DNA of 64,000 nt from Hofstenia miamia. Taxonomy: Eukaryota > Xenacoelomorpha > Acoela. Positions 54,172 to 64,000 of this stretch are shown here, in pieces (position 1 is the first letter of the stretch; every line of letters starts with the position of its first letter). The stretch spans positions 6,373,401 through 6,437,400 of the forward strand of contig SCFE01000001.1 in NCBI GenBank assembly GCA_004352715.1. The letters run 5' to 3'. Under the pieces are notes generated by a model. The model was not told the origin of the DNA and did no database searches. It saw only the letters and a list, made by a program, of their open reading frames with translations. Both the position numbers and the translations under genes were made by a program.

Positions 54172-54901
54172 AATTGTTAGTTTTTGTGTAGATAGTATTT
54201 CTTTAGTCTACATTTTTTTAACAGAAAAATTTTGCTTTTGTTTTCAGTAATTTCGTAACTAATTTATTGTGATAAAATATGGAAATGCTGTTTAGCTACT
54301 CATGAACATGTTATGATTGATTTTTATTGTAAAAATTCAGATATATTTGGAAATTGATTGTTGTTTCATTATTTCCCTAACTAGTGCATCAAAGTTCACA
54401 TTTTGGAGACATACAAAATTTTAAGTTTGGGGTAGTTTCTGATAAAACATGTTTTCGTCACATCTAATAGGTTTAAAATAAAGCTAGAATTGTAAATTTC
54501 AAGAAGCTGTAGCAGTTCCTTTGCATAGCTGTCACTAAAAGGTTAATTTTGTGTTATGAAAATATACTTTACATAGGTATTTTTCTCTTTTACTAATATC
54601 GAAACCGCAGTTTTGTGGTGAAACAGCTCATTTTTGGGAAGCACCGAGCATTATCCATTGCTTACTTACAATACGTAAGTAATTTGTATTCTTCGGATTA
54701 AGGCTTTTAAGGTTATGATAAATCAATATCTTTGTTTTTAGTATGTAATCGTTTTTTGTAGTTTTCTTTCAGGATAAGTTTCTTACACTTTTTCGTAATT
54801 CTAAACATTTTGTTGTCAAATATTTCATTTTTTGCATATGTATTTATACTTTTAGAATACTTGCTAAATTTCACTTTTTCAAATATTTTAAATTTTGCAA
54901 G
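54172..54901. other. 5' flank of the RPA43-like gene
   Basis: AT-rich without an open frame; it should contain the promoter, but no motif stands out. Confidence 0.4.
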
Positions 54902-55504
54902 ATGTCTTCGAAGAAATCAGGAATACAGAAATTTAAAGATTTTGAATACTCTATTTCCCTTCCATTAGCTTATGTTGGAAATGCAAAAAGTGGTGTGGCA
55001 AGTGTTTTGCAATCAATGTTAATGTGGTACGATGACGTATTCAAGGTTTATTTACTTCTCCATTATATTTAAGTGATTTGTAAAATTTAGGGTGTGATTT
55101 TACGTATTTCCAGAGTACGTTTACTTGGAAATATTGGAAGTCATGTGCCAAATTCAGATATTTTCCAGTGTGTTGTAAAAGCAAATTTTGACGTTCTTAA
55201 ACCCAATGTTGGTGATAAATTAACTGGTATAATTTCTTCTGTTGGTCCGGAGTATATTGCTGTTGACATTCAATCCGTTGCAACAGCAATGATATCTCGC
55301 CCTGATTACTCTCAGGTGCTTCTTACAGTGATTTTCATTCTTGAGTTTTTCCATTTTATAACAGTAGGTTGTTTTGTAATCTACATTTTTTAGGGGTTTA
55401 ATCCTGAAAGCTATGAGGTGGGAGATGTTCTTAATTTTGAAGTGACTGAATTCTATGGATCCTCACTCGGTGTTATATCGTTTAAAGGTGCTCTCCGTGA
55501 TTGA
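54902..55504 (+). CDS. POLR1F: RNA polymerase I stalk subunit RPA43-like (RPB7/OB-fold family)
   Basis: Three exons in phase 0: 54902-55045 (donor AAG/GTTTAT), 55091-55315 (acceptor TTTAG, donor CAG/GTGCTT) and 55394-55504 (stop TGA). They give a 159-residue protein. The N-terminal RPB7-like part has LPLAYVGNAKSGVASVLQSM and FKGVILRISRVRLLG. The central OB region FQCVVKANFDVLKPNVGDKL and TGIISSVGPEYIAVDI matches the RPA43 pattern xADFxVFxPxxGxxLxGIVxxV. The end YEVGDVLNFEVTEFYGSSLG and VISFKGAL matches MGDELEFEV ... GxLxI. RPA43 pairs with the other stalk subunit to form the Pol I stalk and binds the initiation factor Rrn3/TIF-IA in the nucleolus. The long Lys-rich tail of animal RPA43 is absent. 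POLR3H or RPB7 are less similar. Confidence 0.83.
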
Positions 55505-58500
55505 AATTGCAAGCAATTCTTGAGGTATTTATCGAATATGTCTTAGTTCAAATTTAATCATTCATTTGGCTTTTTTCATTGAATTTCTTAATTAGTTAAT
55601 GAAATGTTCTTTAGAATATGATTTATTTTGTTGAATAGTCAAGCTTTTTTATAATTTAGAAGGTTGCAGCAACATACCTACGAACCATTCATTCATGCAG
55701 TTCTGATAATCCGTTCTTGAAGTAATGAGAAAATTAGTGGCAAATTCTGAAGCCGCTTAGAGAAATAAAAAATAAAATTTGTAAATTTAATCGTAATTAT
55801 CTAAATTTTGTATTTAATATAAATTTTTACATTATGTAATAAATTATTTTTGGAAATATCTTGTACCTTCAGATATTAGCTAGCATTTACACAAAAGTTG
55901 TTTTATTCTGAATCATTCGATTCTATTCTCTAATGATGGGAATAATCAGCAGCGTTTCACTTGATTCGTTCAATATTTACATTTTTTGGAAATATAATAT
56001 CGTCCTGAGTTATTTAGATTGCAAAAGTAGGTATACATATATTTGGGCGATATTTTTACTCTATCTGGGAAAAGGGTTTTTGCATGCGGAGATATTGAAA
56101 CACTTTAACAATAAACCTGAGTTTTTCTGTGCTTGCTAAACAGGCGCCCCTTGATCATTACCTATTGAAGTAAACAAATAGATTCATTGCATTTTTGTAA
56201 AAATATTGAGATCATGTATTTTCCTTTTGAATCAAATGTTCTTAAGTTTTTCGGTTCTAGATCAGTTGTTGAATGGCAATTCAATTTTGAATTATTGCCG
56301 ATGAAATGCAATGGCGTTCATTAAAGTCGGTCCTGCTCCTGCTTAAATGAAAACGGCTCCTAGTCAATAGAGTAAAAAAATTGTAACTACTTTTATTGTT
56401 AATGGATTAAATTACACTCTAAACAATATTGTGAAATAGGGCAACTTGATACATGAGCGTAATTCAGCAGACAATTCATTCAGTAAATTTTGAATATATT
56501 CCAACTGCTAAAGATATATAGCAGAACTTCCAAGAAAAAATTTTCTGTACTTTTCTTTTTGAAAAAAATTTTAAACATTTCCAGAACTATGATTTATTTA
56601 GTTGTCCTCAGGTTGGACTTCTATATAAAGGTATTACCTTTCTTCAGCTATTTTTTTCATTCCCCATGCAGTACTATTGGAAAAATATACAGCAAAATTT
56701 GTCGTTAGACCAGAAATGGAATCAGGTCGCCGGGTCAAGGTTATTACAACCGGGCTAATACTTTGAGAAAACTTTCCAAAACTGCGTCACTGTGAGCACA
56801 TCTTTCGACTCGAATTTAGTATTTGGCAAGAATCGTAATTCAATATATTGACAGCTTTTTTAATCATATAATTGTTGAAAAAATTAATTACGTTCTTCAC
56901 GCGTCAATCATGACATCTGTTATGGCCTCATGGTTACGCAATTCTTACACACAACAACAACATTAAATCGCCACTTCAGACGTAGCGTAGCGTTCTGCTC
57001 TCCTTTTCACAATTTCTTTGAATAATTTCTAGAATAGTAAAATACTCATCTGCTTTTACCCATTATTGATGATGAGATACTTCAGGATGAGAAACAATAC
57101 CAGCATCGCTAAAAACTTAAAATTGCCATCGCAATCTGAGTGAAATTTTTAGTTGTAGCTAAGACTGCTCGAAAAAATAGGACCAGAGCCCATATCGACA
57201 AATTAGAATCAGAAATCGTAGTGTGCATGGTTATTAAACAAAAATTATTTAAATCGAAAATTGAATTTGTTTGATAATTGTATTTTACTTAAATTTTTAT
57301 TAGCTGGGTTATGATTTGTGACCAATGTTGAGTCTGTGTGGTGTACTTATTGATAAGATAATTGAATCATTATTGAGATAAATGTTAAAAGTATGATAAA
57401 ATAAAACATGAACCAACATACTTTTTCTAGATAAAAGATTCCCAATGAAAATTCATACTAATTTAACTCATTTAGTAAATCGTACAGCCTGTCAAGTCTT
57501 GCACCATCCTCTTGTTAACATATTGAATCTAGAAATTTCTTACAGAATAAACAAGGGGCTTTGACTCGACCATGCTCCGATAGTAATTATGTTGTGCCGG
57601 ATTACATACCAAATATGTAAACAAAAGATATCATTTTACAACATGGATGAAACAAATACCGCTGTTTCAAATAAATTATGGAGATTAGTTTTGCATTCAC
57701 CATGAAATATTGTATTTAACAGATCCGCAAATTACAGTACGAATCAAACAAATGTAGCCGCATTTATTTATCTTCCCATAAATATGCATATACATATTTT
57801 ATGTATTACTAAAAAGTTCTATGTCGCATCAATTATATTGAAATTGGGTAAATTACTTTTAAAACTTGATTGTATAAAATATTTCATATTAAAGGTAGCA
57901 GAGTCTTGGACTATTGAAGATCTTGTCAAGCAGGATATTAAACAATTGAGGGCACTGTTATGTTTGGGCAGCAATTTAAAAATAAGTAAACTTTCAAATT
58001 TCAAAAAAGTTGCAGCAATAATTGTACTTATTTTGCAGTATTCCCAGATTGTAACAATTGCGCGTAGATAGTTCTCTTCATTATATTATATAGCAGATGT
58101 TCAAAATGTCAATTAATATTTTGAAATATTAATTTAACAATTCTACTAATTTCATTCGAATATTATATGTAATCAAGTAGACTAACACCAATATAGTAAT
58201 TTGTAGTTTATATATTAGATATACGGGTAAATTTTATTAAATATTGAGAAAAATGCATTTATAATTTAGGGATAACGATTTTTACGTATGTACTATTATG
58301 ATCGAATTATTTACTTTATTGTGACATTTTTAATGCAACAATTTCTAAAGATTTGCTTTAGAAAATTATTAGAAATACTTTACTAAAAAATGTAAAAACG
58401 AGTTATATGTCGAAGAATTACTAAGTTTCTGGGCCAAAATGTGTCTATTTAATATCCATTTGGTATTATGACATTTTCTAGAGTTTTTTAAATATAAATG

Positions 58501-59792
58501 TTTTGAAATAATATATGAAGCATTCTTAAAAACTCTCATTGTCTGTAAAGTAAGCTATTTTTAAATATTTTGTCTCAATATTTGGAATCTCGGATATCTG
58601 ATCGTTTGAAATGCATTTCAACATGGCTATTTAACCCTTTACATTCATCGTGAAATCAACTTATTACTACAACTAAGCAGTGAGGAATGCATTAAAATGC
58701 TCGGCGAAAGCTGTTGCATGGAGGGCATCGTGTCATTTGCCTCTGAAATAGAACATTCTTTTATTTCATGGCTTGTCCCGAGAACATGATTATCTTGCTC
58801 GGGAACAAATGCTACACAGAGTGCATTTAAATTAGTGTTTTTCTCTAGGTAAAACCCATCGTGTGACATCCGCTTTATTAGTGAATATATCTCACGATAA
58901 AGGATGTAAGCTATTACAAATTTTAACTGAAAAATATTTAGTTCAATATAATTTTTTGGTGTGGCCCTGCGTTTTTAATGACTGGTTCAACACGTTGAGG
59001 CATTTGAATGGCGTGAGATTCTTTTTATCATTTTCAATAGTTTTTTATATTTGAGTATATTTAACGTCATTTTCTTGTTAACTGGATTCCAAATTTCATC
59101 TATTTATTTTGGTGTCAGAAAATTAAGTGGGCCAGTCAGGGAGAAAACTGCACCTTCATTAAATTCTTTTGTTAAAAGTGAGTGTGGCAGAGGGTGATAA
59201 CTGCTAGAGAATCTCATCTGGTCTCATTACATGAGAGCACATTCACCCATGAATGTGCCAATATTCCACAATTTCCTAATGGGTTTAGAAAATGTTATTT
59301 TAAACATGGGCAACCGGTTTGTGTCACTTTAATGACAAGGTGTTTAAGGTTCAGATATTTTTGAAAATTTATTATGTTTGACACTGCATATGGTAGAAAA
59401 ATTAATTGTCGTTTTAACATGCTTTTTTTCAGCGGGTGACACAAATTGAATATTTCAATGATTGTTGTACTATACTATATAGGTCAACTATCAAATGCTC
59501 AAAGCACGAACCAAACTAGTGGCCTAGAAGGATAGTTAATTCACATCTAATTTATGTTTCTTTTAATTTCATTTTTAATGAATGCTTTAGAAAAGCACAT
59601 GTTACTCTTCTTTTAAAAAAATATAATGAAGCATGTCTCTATATTTATAAGCTAATTTCTGTCACGGCACCAATAAGTTGAAATTTTGAAAGACTAATAT
59701 TTAATAAAATATTTGTGCATATCGAAGAACAATTTACTTTCAGCAACTCAATTTGAACTTAGAAAATGTTTTTCAGCAAATGATGCACTTAT
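55505..59792. other. Long AT-rich stretch, no supported gene
   Basis: AG/AAGGTTGCAGCAACATACC at about 55660 after GAG/GTATTT at 55523 could be an intron in the 3' untranslated region of the RPA43-like gene. Small frames at 57784-58071 (+, KVAESWTIEDLVKQDIKQLR), 58645-58869 (-) and 58863-59054 (+) are protein-like, but no domain or exon chain could be built. Confidence 0.35.
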
Positions 59793-60355
59793 TCAGGCAT
59801 CAACAACCTGGCTAAATGCTCTTGATGACCAGCAATATATATTTGTCAAATGATATCCACAATGTAAACATAATTGCTTGATGCTAGTTAAATGCTTTGT
59901 AATATTAATTATAGATTCGTCAGCACCATATTTACGAACCGCACCTATAGATAAACGAAGACGTTTTAGTTGCTTAAGATCTGATCTGATACAAATTTTA
60001 TTCCCACATGCGTAATATTATAACAGTCAAACAATGAAAGACTATCAATATTTGGAGTCGTAATTATTAGGTTATTCAGAATATCGTCTGTGAGATAATA
60101 TTGACCATCAAAGGTGTATGACGCAGTTTTAAATCTATCCTTTTTTATGAAAGGAGCTTGGAAAGAACTGTTCGATAATTTCTCATTTTTCATTGGAATA
60201 TTTATACTCTTCCAAATTGCTTTGTCAGTGCTAATGCTGTACCAACGTTTACAAACCTTGGATATTGATGCAGAGATGGTAGTTAATGGAAGATATCCAA
60301 AGATTCTCAGCAAAATATCATCAGGTAATAAATCCAGATACATTAAATCATACAT
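59793..60355 (-). pseudogene. F-box / leucine-rich-repeat protein gene with a 5-bp frameshift
   Basis: From ATG 60355: MYDLMYLDLLPDDILLRIFG, YLPLTTISASISKVCKRWYS and STDKAIWKSINI, a clear F-box (LPDDILLRIFGYL ... VCKRWYxI ... LWxSI). Then LTDDILNNLIITTPNIDSLS and LFDCYNITHVGIKFV, a leucine-rich repeat. The frame hits a stop after SDQILSN at 59966. One frame over, the repeats continue: DLKQLKRLRLSIGAVRKYGA, IINITKHLTSIKQLCLHCGY, ending at TGA 59793-59795. The switch coincides with a tandem TCTGA TCTGA (59980-59989) that is one unit too long. F-box proteins of this type are substrate receptors of SCF ubiquitin ligases. Either a recent pseudogene, a polymorphic allele or a sequencing error. A splice acceptor-like TTTAG 25 bases before the ATG leaves room for an upstream exon. 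Confidence 0.75.
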
Positions 60356-61752
60356 TCTAATTCTAAATTTGTGTAACCTAAATCATAGAAAATCAAGTTA
60401 TATTTGCTAAAATGTGCTTGTTTACACATCACAATAACTTGTAATGCTTTTTGCAGGGCAATCAGCAGCGTGTTTCTAGCTTTTTGTGAACAAGTTGAGA
60501 TATTTTGCATGAAACACCACATTAACTTCTTTGTAGATATTTTTGACAAGAAGAAAAATCAATGGTTTCGACATTTATACTAGCATTGATTTGTCAAACA
60601 CATCCTAATATATTCTATTTTATATTCTCTTATTGAAAAAGTCAATCTTGCCATTGAAAACTCAGTTGCAAATGAAGAATCAACGCAGATTTGCCAGTGA
60701 AATAGTCAAATATTGAAAACCATTTACTATTTGACTTGATGAAGTTATTTTACCAACTAAGCAACTAAATTAATATTTTCATTAAAGATTTGTAGGGTTG
60801 TTTATAAAGAAAGTTCTTTCACTGGAAACCTATTTCAGGGGTTTAAAAATTTGTTAGTAAATGATTAATTTCAGTGATGTTTTTAAAATATCAAAAGCAT
60901 AATTCATTCAAATAAATCTATTGAATTTGCTAGGCAAGTTTTGCAATATTTTCATATATCATATTTAAGCTTTATGGGAACATTTATGGTATTTGACGAG
61001 ACCTTTTAAAGCAAATAATATTTAATGAGCTAGCCCTTCTGCTGTCAAGTTCCTATGTAGAATTTGAAAATTTTTTGTGAAAGCACAAAGCATATTGATC
61101 AGAAATTTTTTCTGCGATTTTGATTTCTAAATATTTCAATGTAGCTATCGATATACTGTATATGCAGCGAGTATGAAAAGTTAACGCTTTCCCTCTTTGG
61201 GTCAAAAATATAAAAAAAATCATTGTAAAATAGTGTGTAAGCATCTCAAAATATTTTTCTACACTTATTTATAGAAACAATGTTGCTGAAAATTGGCCAA
61301 ATATATTAACAGAATAGAATAGGTTTGAGGCTGAAGTTTTATGTTTCATTGTTTTTTCTTCACAGAATTTAATTTTTATTGTAAATATTAGAATTTTTTA
61401 ATTAAATGGAGTTCAAAGGAGGAGGTCTTCCTCATTAGCAATGATTACATGTAGACTGTTGATTGATATATAATATAGATCCATCTATTTTGACATAATA
61501 GCTTGCAGCATTCAAGCATTTGTGTTTACTACATGGTTTTCATACTAAAGAAAATGTTGATTTTGAAATAAAATATAGATGAACGGATAATGCTGATTGC
61601 GATTTATATTTGGATAAACTACAGGAGTGTTCGTTTGGTTTTAGCTTAGAAAAACGGAACATGGGTACATAACTGGATGAGAGACATTCCGCGAAACTTG
61701 GCTCGGCCAATATTCAAAACGCTTCATTGCAAGAACATTTTATAAAAAGAAA
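60356..61752. other. Intergenic stretch, no supported gene
   Basis: The minus frames at 60343-60549 and 61053-61244 show no domain; the first could be an upstream exon of the F-box gene. Confidence 0.4.
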
Positions 61753-61756
61753 TTAA

Positions 61757-62592
61757 CGGTTAAACTAAGTTTGGGGTAATTTTGTTACCCCAAGAACAAC
61801 TAGAATAGGATTTTGAGCTCAAATCAAATTGGAAAAATCTGATATGTTGCGACGATTCCACATTTCTTAAGTACTTTTTGTCTTTACAATGTGTGCATCA
61901 TCCTAACTTTGCTTACCAATATTCAACAAAGACATCAATAGTCTAAGTTTGGGGTAACTTTGTTACCCAGAAAGAAATCAGCTCAAAACTTTTGCTTTAG
62001 AATGGTTGCTAATTTATTATAGTAATACCATTCTTGAAAAACCCTAATGCTATAATTTCATGAAAATTTTATTAATATGAATTTAGTTTGTACCCAACAA
62101 ACAACTATATTATGAACTATATTTTAGTTGCTATGTGAAGAAGAGAATCTGCGAAAATAGCTATATCAAGCTTAAAACTCCAGGAATTTGAATTTAATAT
62201 ATATATGGAAAAAAATCATAGCATACAAAAACTAAAAAGTGTGAGAATTTCCTAATTTAGATGTTTTGTGAGTACAAACTAAATGAATATTAATAAAATT
62301 TTCATGAAATCATAGCACAGGGTTTTTCAAGCATGGTTTTATTGTAACAAACCAGCAATCATCCTAAAGCTGATTTCTTTCTGGGTAACAAAGCTACCCC
62401 AAACTTAGACTATTGATGTTTTTGTGGAATCTTGGTAATCAAAGTTAGGATGATTTACATATTGTGCAGACAAAAAGTACTTAAAAATGTGGAAAAGTCA
62501 CAAAATATCAGGTTCTTCCGATTTGATTTGAGCTCAAAATCTTATTTTAGTTGTTCTTGGGCAACAAATTTACATCACACTTCGTTTAACCC
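61757..62592. mobile_element. 836-bp palindromic element between TTAA sites
   Basis: The whole element is an inverted repeat with arms of about 340-400 bases around a centre near 62175. For example CTCAAATCAAATTGGAAAAA is mirrored by CCGATTTGATTTGAGCTCAA, and CATGAAAATTTTATTAATAT by ATTAATAAAATTTTCATGAA. The ends are CGGTTAAAC and (inverted) GGGTTAAAC, and TTAA stands outside each (61753-61756, 62593-62596). A TTAA target site is the hallmark of piggyBac and Kolobok elements. Near each end and about 170 bases inside, the word GTTTGGGGTAACTTTGTTACCC recurs, itself palindromic. No coding capacity. Confidence 0.82.
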
Positions 62593-62731
62593 TTAACATC
62601 CTGTAAACTATCTTGTGCTTAATGAACTGAACTTTTTTTAATTAATATTTTAAAAAAAATGGCGAATTTATTTTGCAAATTAGGGAAACGTATCAATTTT
62701 TAGTGAACAACTATTATAATAATATGTAAAA

Positions 62732-62950
62732 CTAATGCAATAAATATAGGTTTACAATCTTTACAAAATACTTATATTCGATGCCACTTTCGAGGGTCTT
62801 AGTTGCATTAAAGGCATTTATATCAGTACTTATGAGGCAGGTATCATTTGCATATTGGTAAATTTTACTGTTTTTGCTTGTTGTTATTATGTCAATCACG
62901 TAGATTGCAAATATGATGGGGCCGAGAACAGTGCATTTCATAGTCTAAAT
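62732..62950 (-). pseudogene. LINE reverse transcriptase core fragment
   Basis: The minus strand gives CTVLGPIIFAIYVIDIITTS then KIYQYANDTCLISTDINAFN. These are the GxVLGPxLFxIYIND and catalytic YADD blocks; YADD has become YAND, so the active site is lost. It is followed by stops. Confidence 0.65.
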
Positions 62951-63134
62951 TATTCCATAATTTTATTGATTCGTAATGAAAACTATTAGAATTTTTATCT
63001 AAACACAGAAATTTTTGTAAACACTTATTTAATTCAACATAGTCTTTTAGGAAGAGAAGAGATGTTTCACGAGATTTGAATTTAAATATAATGGATGGTA
63101 TATGCAGATGAACTTTGTAGAAAAGAGATAACAT
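62892..63134 (-). pseudogene. LINE C-terminal fragment, out of order with the RT core
   Basis: The minus frame reads IIFKFKSRETSLLFLKDYVE, then SFHYESIKLWNNLDYEMHC, the xxSIKLWNxL block found near the end of CR1-like proteins. In transcription order it stands before the polymerase block at 62.7-62.9 kb, the reverse of the normal order, so two fragments or a rearranged copy are joined here. Confidence 0.5.
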
Positions 63135-63194
63135 TTTATATTTATTACAATATACTGATGCTTCGTCATGCTTTTGTGCAAAGCTTAATATAAG

Positions 63195-64000
63195 ATAAGA
63201 TAAGATAATCTATATTCATTTGAATTTTTTTACAATATTTTACTGATATTTCAAATGAATAGCGTCATTAACTACTATGTACAAAAAAATGAATAATAAC
63301 AAAAATGAAATAAATAAAGCAACACTGACTAAAAAATACACTGACTACGGATAGCTTACTAATTTCGATTTATTGTATAATCGTTATTATAAAATTTAAA
63401 TCCGATCCATGATCTAGCTGATATAAACTTTTGTTTGAGAAATAATAATTTTAATTCTTTTTTGAATTTTTTAAGGTTGTCTATTATTTTCATTTCTTTC
63501 GGCAATATATTCCAGTTATAAATTGCACTATTAATAAAGGATTGACTCATGATATTTTTATTAAATTTAACACGTGGGTAGTTTTTTGTTCGTTTATTTT
63601 GCTTCAGACAATCTGTCGAAAATGAGAATGATATCTCGTTGTAGGGTGGTATTTTCTTTATGAATTTGAAGAAATAAATAATAATATTGTAAATAATTAA
63701 CTCTTGTGGAAAAAGAATAGATTTAGAAATATATTCTTTTGTTTTAGAAGAGTTTTTATTACAAACATTTAATGCCCATTTTAGTTGAACTCGAAGCTTT
63801 TTTAACATTTGGCTGTGTACATTAGTATATAAGATATTAGCATAGTTTAAATTACTCATAACAAATGCATGAAACATTTGAATTACTGCAATTGGGGGTA
63901 ACTGTTGGGAAACATGGGATATCTTTCTAATACCTATAGCCATTTTTTTAATAATAGTATTTATTTGCGACGTGAAATTAAGATTTGAATCTATTATTAC
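63195..64000 (-). mobile_element. LINE 3' half running off the window, with (TTATC)n tail
   Basis: The plus strand at 63186-63210 reads TAAGATAAGATAAGATAA, the 3' tail. The open frame 63943-63359 (194 codons) encodes QQLPPIAVIQMFHAFVMSNL, NYANILYTNVHSQMLKKLRV, QLKWALNVCNKNSSKTKEYI, then MSQSFINSAIYNWNILPKEM and a lysine-rich end. The order matches the C-terminal third of CR1-like LINE proteins. The frame is still open, so this is the youngest LINE copy in the window. The rest lies beyond base 64000. Same family as 11139-11760. Confidence 0.75.

Noticed and set aside
57890-58071. SAP-like small domain (ESWTIEDLVKQDIKQLRALL)
   Set aside because: The match is only a general helical pattern, and no exon chain or start could be built around it.
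1-64000. tRNA, rRNA, endogenous retrovirus or LTR elements
   Set aside because: No cloverleaf with a standard T-loop, no rRNA motifs, no paired LTRs, and no gag, protease or integrase motifs were seen on reading through; the reverse transcriptase pieces are all of non-LTR type.

Overview
The window is nuclear DNA from an invertebrate animal. It is AT-rich, its genes are split by GT-AG introns, and it encodes a laminin gamma chain, a basement-membrane protein found only in metazoans. The many cut-and-paste transposons, CR1/L2-like LINEs and TTAGGG-type telomere-like motifs would fit a cnidarian-like genome, but that is a guess and I name no species. There is no operon logic here. The content is a few host genes in a sea of decayed mobile elements, plus three long N gaps and several single-N contig joins.

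Host genes that can be read with confidence: the last three exons of a laminin gamma chain (1362-2504, +); a complete five-exon TBL1/TBL1XR1-type LisH-WD40 corepressor gene (27543 down to 13999, -; 492 codons with every splice phase consistent), whose fourth intron of about 9.9 kb is packed with transposons; a three-exon gene for an RPA43-like RNA polymerase I stalk subunit (54902-55504, +); and an F-box/leucine-rich-repeat gene (60355 down to 59793, -) carrying a 5-bp frameshifting duplication. Orphan candidates lie at 3014-3250, 3796-4350, 31568-31816 (-) and 35344-35874 (-, three exons).

Mobile elements by region: LINE 3' fragments at 5.6, 7.6-8.8, 11.1-11.8, 44.5-45.4 and 62.7-64 kb; a long but decayed LINE at 45.7-49.15 kb; a pogo-type element with a nested MITE (16.7-19.2 kb); a LINE 5' piece (21.1-22.0 kb); a mariner element bounded by TA and interrupted by a gap (22.67-24.06 kb); a Tc1-type DD34E pseudogene (25.2-25.8 kb); a third mariner-like pseudogene with a five-copy 119-bp tandem repeat (28.9-30.4 kb); DDE-transposase remnants near 37 and 51 kb; a hAT pseudogene (42.6-44.1 kb); and a piggyBac-like remnant (53.8-54.2 kb).

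The most unusual structures are non-coding. Two complete copies and one broken copy of a 1.3-1.4 kb long-terminal-inverted-repeat element have 9-bp target duplications, and the two complete copies carry the same hAT-type MITE inside. An 836-bp near-perfect palindrome sits between TTAA sites and has internal copies of a GGGGTAAC palindrome. A 220-bp palindrome carries telomere-like repeats and a TGACGTCA box. I found no tRNA, rRNA, CRISPR or viral gene. The rest is intronic or intergenic sequence with no supportable gene.
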